Position numbers and translations under genes: made by a program | DNA from: an uncultured Veillonella sp. | GTDB taxonomy: Bacteria > Bacillota > Negativicutes > Veillonellales > Veillonellaceae | Direction of reading: 5' to 3' | DNA length: 10,973 nucleotides | NCBI GenBank assembly: GCA_900757715.1 | Contig: CAAEOZ010000263.1 | Coordinates: 1 to 10,973 of the forward strand | Part shown: one piece after another, positions 6,572-10,973 of the stretch | Layout: each line of letters starts with the position of its first letter | How positions within the stretch are numbered: position 1 is the stretch's first letter | The notes under the pieces: model-generated | The model's database searches: none | What the model saw: only the letters and a program-made list of their open reading frames with translations | What the model was told of the DNA's origin: nothing

Positions 6572-7099
6572 ATGAAATTAAAGACTCGTGATATAGTATA
6601 TATTGGTTTTATTGCCGCTTTGTGTGCAGTAGCAACAACAATTCGCATTGAAGTGCCTGCTGGTGCCATGGTGCATCTTGGTTCGGCAGCACTCTTTACG
6701 ACATCAATTTTGTTTGGTGGTTTATATGGTGGTTTAGGCGCAGCAATCGGTTCTGCCTTATTTGATCTCTTTGGTGGTCATACACAATACATCGTGTTTT
6801 CTTTCTTTATTAAAGGGATTGCAGGCCTTATTGTAGGTGGTTTGACTGCAGGCTATTGGCCGCCATCCATTACAAAACCGACTGCATCCTTTGGTCGGAT
6901 TTTAGTGGCTCTTATTATAGGCGCCATATGGACTGCCTTTGGCTATTTCTTAGCTTGGTGGTTTGTTCTTGAAAGTGCGGTCGTAGCAGCTAGCAAAATT
7001 CAATACTCCTTGATTACAAGTGCTGCAGGTATTGTGGTGGCGATCGTGTTAACGCCGAAATTACAAACAGTAGTACGTAGACTATTTACAAAAAATTAA
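6572..7099 (+). CDS. ECF transporter S component, substrate unknown
   Basis: A small, very hydrophobic protein (177 residues counted from an in-frame ATG at 6566) with about six membrane helices, near 10-27, 36-56, 58-70, 76-97, 110-134 and 143-164. The first helix has the A-x-x-x-A pattern (Ala17, Ala21) by which S components contact the EcfT subunit. The MVHLGS segment (35-40) and Gly-rich second and third helices resemble the COG4720/DUF1393 branch (ECF-ribofla_trS). Such proteins bind a vitamin or precursor and rely on a shared EcfA-EcfA'-EcfT module, which is not in this window. Substrate cannot be assigned: no riboswitch or vitamin gene is adjacent. AGGA at 6560-6563 is eight bases from ATG 6572 but only two from ATG 6566, so 6572 is the better start. 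The VOC pseudogene follows 86 bases later with no terminator between. Confidence 0.85.
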   Translation: MKLKTRDIVYIGFIAALCAVATTIRIEVPAGAMVHLGSAALFTTSILFGGLYGGLGAAIGSALFDLFGGHTQYIVFSFFIKGIAGLIVGGLTAGYWPPSITKPTASFGRILVALIIGAIWTAFGYFLAWWFVLESAVVAASKIQYSLITSAAGIVVAIVLTPKLQTVVRRLFTKN

Positions 7100-7185
7100 T
7101 AGAGCGAACAATTGTAGATTCTATATGAAAGTGCCTTAATAAGGGGTGTTATTAATAGGTTACATTATAGTAGACAGAGGTTTTT

Positions 7186-7566
7186 ATGAAAGTCCTAAAT
7201 TTAGATCACCTAGTTATCACAACTGCAGACTTGAAGTGATGTCTTTATTTTTACGGAGATGTCCTCGGAATGGATGTAGTAGAACGGGATGGGAGATATG
7301 CCATATTTTTTGGCAATCAAAAGTTTAATATTCATACGAAACCTGCAGAATTTCTCCCTGCCGCAGAAAAACCTACGTATGGCAGTCTAGATATATGCCT
7401 TGTAGTTGAAGAGCCTATAGACGTTGTAAAATGTGATATAGAGGAAAAAGGATATCCCATAGAACTTGGTCCTGTCGCTTGTCATGGAGCACGAGGGGAC
7501 ATGAAAAGCATTTACTTAAGAGATCCTGATGGGAATTTAGTAGAACTTTGCCATTATAATCTGTAG
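7186..7566 (+). pseudogene. VOC/glyoxalase-fold protein gene interrupted by an in-frame TGA
   Basis: Read from ATG 7186 (AGAGG at 7176-7180, five bases upstream), this frame gives a 126-codon VOC-superfamily protein like the small 'virulence protein' / Glo_EDI_BRP group. Codon 18 is TGA (7237-7239). Both sides align with the family: MKVLNLDHLVITTADLK before it, CLYFYGDVLGMDVVER after it. The register is kept, with the stop exactly filling one residue of the first helix, so it is a point nonsense change rather than a frameshift. Likely metal ligands are His8, His50 and Glu120 (in DGNLVEL); the last two lie after the stop. Translation restarting at ATG 7270 would give 98 residues lacking the first strand, helix and His8. 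No SECIS-like hairpin is obvious after the TGA, and the following U favours termination. It could be a recent pseudogene, a sequencing error or a readthrough gene. Confidence 0.75.
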
Positions 7567-7576
7567 CATTTCAAGT

Positions 7577-7606
7577 TAAGGTATATAAATCGTACCTTAT
7601 TTTTTT
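7577..7606 (+). terminator. Rho-independent terminator after the VOC gene
   Basis: TAAGGTA (7577-7583) pairs with TACCTTA (7593-7599), with an added wobble pair and a seven-base loop. A run of seven T's (7600-7606) follows. It starts 10 bases after the VOC stop. Confidence 0.75.
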
Positions 7607-7613
7607 GATAGTT

Positions 7614-7660
7614 AAAGAGCGCACATTAGCATAATTATATTAGCTAATGTGCGCTCTTTT
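7614..7660. terminator. Long perfect hairpin, probably a bidirectional terminator
   Basis: Bases 7614-7630 and 7643-7659 are a perfect 17-base inverted repeat, with GAGCGCAC at the GC-rich part and a 12-base AT loop. The plus strand ends in four T's. The minus strand ends in TTT, followed later by the A7 complement of the preceding terminator. It lies 34 bases beyond the stop of the RclA-like gene and 47 beyond the VOC stop, so it can serve both convergent genes. Confidence 0.85.
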
Positions 7661-7693
7661 ATTACTTTTAGTGTATATCAATTGTTTAGTACA

Positions 7694-9019
7694 TTAAAAA
7701 TTACAAAGGTCATTTAGGTTTTCGGCCATGGTAGGGTGTGTGAAGATTTGATTTTTGAAATATGTATATGGAATGTTATTATCCATAGCTATTTTAATTA
7801 AGTTAATTAATTCTTCAGCACCTTGGGCATAGAGTGTAGCACCCAGAATTAAGTCGTTATCAGCATCCACAACAATTTTAAAGGCACCTTTTAAATAGTC
7901 GTTTACATGTGCTCTAGGCATGGTAGCTACGAGCATTTCTTTCGTTTTAACCATATATCCTTGGTTGATTGCATCTTCTTCTGTAAGACCTACACGAGAA
8001 AGTGGAGGTGTTAAGAAAGTAGTATAAGGAATATTTTTACGATCTTTTAAGGTATATTGGCTGTTACCTGTAAGTGCGCCAAATACGATACGGAAGTCAT
8101 CAAGAGATATATATGTGAATTGAGGTCCACCGTTTACATCACCGACTGCGTATACACCAGGAACGGAGCTTTCACAAGTATCATTAACTACAATAGCACC
8201 GCGTTCGTTAGTAGCGATGTCCGTATGTTCTAAACCGATATTAGCTGTATTGGCTTTGCGACCTGTAGCGTATAGAACAGCATCAAACGTATAGTTTTGA
8301 TTATTAGCGGTGATAACTGGTTTGCCGCCATCATTGGATACAGAGTTTAATGTCACATTATTAAGAATAGTAATGCCTTGCTCAGTTAAGTGCTCAGTAG
8401 CTAGCTCTTGGACGATAGGTTCTTCGCGTTTTAAGATGCTAGATTCGATGTTGAATACGGTTACCTTAGCACCAAGTTTAGCATATAGACTGGCAAATTC
8501 AAGACCGATAGGACCAGCACCGATAACGCCTAATGTACTTGGTTGAGTAGGCAATTGTTGAATCTCAGTACTATTATAGAAACCTGTAGCTGTATCGATG
8601 CCAGAAATATTAGGTTTGATTGCTACAGCACCAGTGTTTATAACGATAGTGTCAGCAGATAATATAATCTTATCCTCGCCAGCGGTAACGGCGATTTCTT
8701 TATTACTAATGAATGCACCATGCCCGGTATAGACATCGACATGTTCATTTGTATCTAACATACCGAAGTTTTTATTGCGTAAGCGAGATGTAACAACCTC
8801 GCGTTGGTTTAATACTTGATCGTATGATAAGCCTTTTGATGCGGCAATGATCATCGTCTTAGTAGGGATACATGCGATATTAATACATGTACCACCGTAC
8901 ATCAGTGGATTTTCTTCAATCATGGCTACGGATTTGCCCATAGAGCCAAATTTTGCGGCTAAGGTTTTGCCAGCCTTGCCAAAACCTAAGACGATAATGT
9001 CGTATTGTTTGGTATTCAT
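7694..9019 (-). CDS. RclA-like FAD/NAD(P)H-dependent disulfide reductase
   Basis: A 441-residue class I flavoprotein disulfide reductase. GFGKAG (12-17) binds FAD. GGTCINIACIPTK (42-54) holds the redox pair Cys45 and Cys50 in the C-x4-C spacing of this class. GAGPIG (167-172) begins the NAD(P)H domain, VGDV (292-295) is the second FAD site, and the C-terminal interface domain has FTHPTMAE (426-433) with the His428/Glu433 pair. GFGKAGKTLA, YGGTCINI and FTYISLDD (301-308) are the pattern of the RclA branch rather than lipoamide dehydrogenase, and no lipoyl-enzyme gene is near. RclA proteins reduce Cu(II) and hypothiocyanous acid and protect against oxidant killing; that role here is inferred. 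AGGAGG (9026-9031, minus strand) lies six bases before the ATG. The gene is alone, with no adjacent rclR-type regulator. Confidence 0.85.
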   Translation of the reverse strand: MNTKQYDIIVLGFGKAGKTLAAKFGSMGKSVAMIEENPLMYGGTCINIACIPTKTMIIAASKGLSYDQVLNQREVVTSRLRNKNFGMLDTNEHVDVYTGHGAFISNKEIAVTAGEDKIILSADTIVINTGAVAIKPNISGIDTATGFYNSTEIQQLPTQPSTLGVIGAGPIGLEFASLYAKLGAKVTVFNIESSILKREEPIVQELATEHLTEQGITILNNVTLNSVSNDGGKPVITANNQNYTFDAVLYATGRKANTANIGLEHTDIATNERGAIVVNDTCESSVPGVYAVGDVNGGPQFTYISLDDFRIVFGALTGNSQYTLKDRKNIPYTTFLTPPLSRVGLTEEDAINQGYMVKTKEMLVATMPRAHVNDYLKGAFKIVVDADNDLILGATLYAQGAEELINLIKIAMDNNIPYTYFKNQIFTHPTMAENLNDLCNF

Positions 9020-9062
9020 ACAATACCTCCTATCTTTTATATTGAAAATATTAGATATTGAT

Positions 9063-9071
9063 ATTATAGCA
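9063..9071 (-). promoter_or_regulatory. Extended -10 promoter of the RclA-like gene
   Basis: The minus strand reads TGCTATAAT, a perfect extended -10 element, 44 bases before the ATG; the start point would be near 9056. The -35 position (9086-9091) reads CTTTTA, a weak match. Confidence 0.65.
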
Positions 9072-9242
9072 TATTATTATAGATATAAAAGTAGAAATTA
9101 GAATTAATTATCATTGATTATGAATTAAATTTGTTTTGAATGATTATGTTAAGGTAGTCAATTAGTTTATTGGTTTTTGGTTCATTTAAGGGAATGAGAT
9201 AGTTTGTATATCTGTGATTTATATGTATTATAGTAATAAATT

Positions 9243-9274
9243 AAATGTGTTAAGTATTTCTACTTGACACATTT
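9243..9274. repeat. 14-base inverted repeat covering the ylxM -35 box
   Basis: Bases 9243-9256 and 9261-9274 are inverse copies: AAATGTGT mirrors ACACATTT, and AGTA mirrors TACT. The single imperfect position is a T-G pair and the centre is TTTC. The right arm contains the whole TTGACA -35 hexamer (9264-9269). There is no upstream plus-strand gene for it to terminate, which favours an operator; no strong U-tract follows on either strand. Confidence 0.6.
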
Positions 9275-9292
9275 CTTTATGTACGGTAGTAT
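9264..9292 (+). promoter_or_regulatory. Sigma-70-type promoter of ylxM-ffh
   Basis: A consensus -35 TTGACA (9264-9269) and -10 TAGTAT (9287-9292) are separated by 17 bases. The start point would be near 9299, giving a leader of about 34 bases that contains the GGAGGTG ribosome binding site. The -35 lies inside an inverted repeat. Confidence 0.75.
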
Positions 9293-9332
9293 ATGTAAAG
9301 TAATATGACTTGACAGTGATGGAGGTGGCGAA

Positions 9333-9668
9333 ATGGAAGAACGAGTACTCATAAGTTTGCTCTTAGATTTCTATGGACCATTATTGACGGACAAGCAACG
9401 CATGTCCTTACAACTTCACCACGAAGATGATATGTCTCTTGGCGAGATTGCTGAGGAGTTAGGTGTATCACGGCAGGCTGTACACGATAACTTACAGCGT
9501 GCTCGACACATTTTAAATGATTACGAATCTAAATTGCACTTGGTGGCACAATATGAACAACGGGAAGGCTTGCTTTCACAGTTGAAAGCAACCTTGCCTA
9601 AAGAGGTATTGGCCGAAACTAAGGTGCAACAAGTATTGGCGCAAATGGAGGGATATTATGGCATTTGA
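9333..9668 (+). CDS. ylxM: YlxM family putative SRP-associated DNA-binding protein
   Basis: A 111-residue YlxM/UPF0122 protein, normal in length. A sigma-70 region 4-like helix-turn-helix lies at about 35-58 (SLGEIAEELGVSRQAVHDNL), preceded by the family's FYGPLLTDKQ segment (13-22). The remainder is helical and charged. YlxM is encoded with ffh across the Bacillota and is reported to associate with SRP and modulate its activity in some species; a regulatory role through DNA binding is suggested by the fold. GGAGGTG (9321-9327) lies five bases before the ATG. The 3' end overlaps ffh by 11 bases, so the two genes form one transcript and are probably translationally coupled. ftsY, often found just upstream in relatives, is not here; the gene has its own promoter. 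Confidence 0.93.
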   Translation: MEERVLISLLLDFYGPLLTDKQRMSLQLHHEDDMSLGEIAEELGVSRQAVHDNLQRARHILNDYESKLHLVAQYEQREGLLSQLKATLPKEVLAETKVQQVLAQMEGYYGI

Positions 9669-10973
9669 TAGCTTGTCAGAAAAACTGCAAGAAGCCTTTC
9701 AATCCTTAAAGGGGAAGGGCAAAATTACAGAAGATGATGTCAATCTTGCGTTGCGTCAGGTACGTACGGCGCTATTAGAAGCGGACGTTAACTTTATGGT
9801 AGCAAAGGACTTTGTTAAGTCCATTAAGGAAAAGGCCCTCGGTGAAGAGGTGTTCGGTTCCTTGAATCCAGCTCAAACGGTTATTAAAATCGTAAATGAT
9901 GAGTTAACGGCTCTCTTAGGTGGTACGCAAAGTCGTATCATGATTTCCAGTAAGCCACCAACGATTATTATGCTCGTTGGTTTGCAAGGTGCTGGTAAAA
10001 CTACAACAGCTGGTAAACTAGCTGTATACCTACGCAAACAAGGTAAGCGTCCGATGCTCGTAGCTGCCGACGTATATCGCCCAGCTGCGATTACTCAGTT
10101 GCAAGTAGTAGGTAAGCAAATTGATATTCCAGTATTTGCAGATGAAACACCGGGTGCGAATCCAGTAGATATTGCGCGTCGCGCCGTAGAGCAAAGCACA
10201 CATATGCTGAAAGATGTTGTTATCATCGATACCGCAGGTCGTTTGGCTATAGACGAAGTCCTTATGGATGAATTGTCTAACATTAAAGCTGCTGTTCGCC
10301 CTCATGAAATTTTACTCGTTGTAGATTCCATGATCGGTCAAGATGCGGTAACAACAGCTCAAACCTTTAATGAAAAGCTAGGCGTTGATGGTGTTATCCT
10401 TACTAAACTCGATGGTGATGCGCGCGGTGGTGCCGCATTGTCTATCAAAGCTGTAACAGGCTTGCCAATCAAGTTCACTGGTGTGAGCGAAAAAATGGAT
10501 GGTTTTGATGTATTCTATCCAGACCGCATGGCTTCTCGTATTCTCGACTTGGGCGACTTTAAAACATTGATTGAAAATGTACAAGGCGCTATCGATGAAG
10601 AAGAAGCTCGTGAAATGGCTAAGAAAATGGCAAAAAACAATTTCACCTTGGATGACTTCTTAAAACAGATGAATCAGGTGAGAAAGTTAGGGCCATTACA
10701 AAATATTATTGGCATGTTGCCAGGTATGGGACAAGTTAAGGATCAATTAAAAGACCTTGATTTGAATAGTAAAGAGGTGCGTCGTATTGAGGCCATCATT
10801 ACATCCATGACGGCGGCAGAGCGAGAAAATCCAAGTATTCTTAATGGTTCTCGCCGCAAGCGTATTGCTTTAGGTTCTGGTACACAGGTACAAGATGTAA
10901 ATCGCTTGTTGAAACAATTTGAAGAAGCGCGGAAGATGATGAAGCGCATGCAAGGTTTACGTGGCGGTAAGGG
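9658..10973 (+). CDS. ffh: Signal recognition particle GTPase Ffh (3' end cut off)
   Basis: Ffh binds 4.5S RNA and signal sequences of nascent membrane proteins and, with FtsY, delivers ribosomes to the Sec translocon. The frame is open to the window's last base: 438 codons are seen of about 445-450 usual, so only a short tail is missing. The N domain occupies about residues 1-90. The G domain has the P-loop GLQGAGKTT (108-116), DTAGR (191-195) and TKLDGD (249-254). The M domain begins near 300, with a Met-rich region and the RNA-binding SRRKRIALGSG (398-408). The ATG at 9658 has GGAGGG (9647-9652) five bases upstream, within ylxM, and the two genes overlap by 11 bases in different frames. 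Nothing looks damaged. Confidence 0.97.
   Translation, partial: MAFDSLSEKLQEAFQSLKGKGKITEDDVNLALRQVRTALLEADVNFMVAKDFVKSIKEKALGEEVFGSLNPAQTVIKIVNDELTALLGGTQSRIMISSKPPTIIMLVGLQGAGKTTTAGKLAVYLRKQGKRPMLVAADVYRPAAITQLQVVGKQIDIPVFADETPGANPVDIARRAVEQSTHMLKDVVIIDTAGRLAIDEVLMDELSNIKAAVRPHEILLVVDSMIGQDAVTTAQTFNEKLGVDGVILTKLDGDARGGAALSIKAVTGLPIKFTGVSEKMDGFDVFYPDRMASRILDLGDFKTLIENVQGAIDEEEAREMAKKMAKNNFTLDDFLKQMNQVRKLGPLQNIIGMLPGMGQVKDQLKDLDLNSKEVRRIEAIITSMTAAERENPSILNGSRRKRIALGSGTQVQDVNRLLKQFEEARKMMKRMQGLRGGK

Larger units (their letters stand above)
9020..9332. other. Divergent intergenic region between the RclA-like gene and ylxM
   Basis: This 313-base AT-rich stretch has an extended -10 promoter for the RclA-like gene near its left end and a strong promoter with an inverted repeat for ylxM-ffh near its right end. 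In the middle (about 9100-9235) I see no coding frame with a ribosome binding site, no strong hairpin and no RNA gene. In particular, no 4.5S RNA gene is recognisable beside ffh. Confidence 0.6.

Noticed and set aside
7134..7144. CCTTAATAAGG palindrome before the VOC gene as an operator
   Set aside because: Eleven bases of partly AT palindrome is expected by chance in this composition, and no clear promoter is positioned with it.
7237..7290. Selenocysteine insertion signal after the VOC gene TGA
   Set aside because: Only a weak three-base stem (GGA with TCC) can be found at a suitable distance; there is no stable hairpin with a bulged U, and the residue is not a known catalytic position in this family.
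8310..8546. Open frames opposite the RclA-like, copA, pyrD and ffh genes
   Set aside because: They are antisense shadows of well-supported genes, without ribosome binding sites or recognisable protein features.
9106..9126. A Fur or PerR box-like AT stretch (AATTAT and GATTAT hexamers) upstream of the RclA-like promoter
   Set aside because: The symmetry is poor and the region is AT-rich throughout; the hexamers are too few and unevenly placed to distinguish from background.

Overview
The window looks like chromosomal core sequence from a low-to-moderate GC member of the Bacillota, most likely a Negativicute close to Veillonella. This is inferred from the class 1B PyrK/PyrD pair, the ylxM-ffh arrangement, consensus AGGAGG ribosome binding sites and the general style of the proteins; it was not tested by any search. 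I see no phage, plasmid, insertion sequence, CRISPR array, rRNA or tRNA.

Layout, left to right. Positions 1-1682 hold the end of a pyrimidine biosynthesis operon: pyrK, cut by the left edge, then pyrD joined by a one-base TAATG overlap. A bidirectional hairpin terminator follows. A LysR-type regulator (1871-2761, minus strand) diverges from a small gene for a basic 61-residue protein (2957-3142). A near-perfect 16-base inverted repeat sits in the space between them. The small gene converges on a YigZ/IMPACT family gene (3157-3819, minus).

A 406-base AT-rich gap separates yigZ from a Cu(+)-exporting P1B-type ATPase, copA (to 6406), which ends in a 17-bp terminator. Next are an ECF transporter S component of undetermined substrate (to 7099) and a VOC/glyoxalase-fold gene (7186-7566). 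The VOC frame is interrupted by a single in-frame TGA at codon 18. Two successive hairpins (7577-7606 and 7614-7660) close this segment.

On the minus strand lies an RclA-like flavoprotein disulfide reductase (7694-9019), probably a defence against copper/hypohalous or hypothiocyanous stress. It diverges across a 313-base gap from ylxM and ffh, the signal recognition particle genes. These have a near-consensus promoter whose -35 box is buried in a 14-base inverted repeat. The ffh gene runs off the right edge.

Functionally the window mixes housekeeping (pyrimidine synthesis, SRP targeting) with stress and metal handling (CopA, RclA-like). I found no convincing new multi-gene system. The points most worth checking are the single nonsense codon in the otherwise intact VOC gene, the two operator-like inverted repeats in divergent promoter regions, and the unassigned 61-residue protein beside the LysR regulator.
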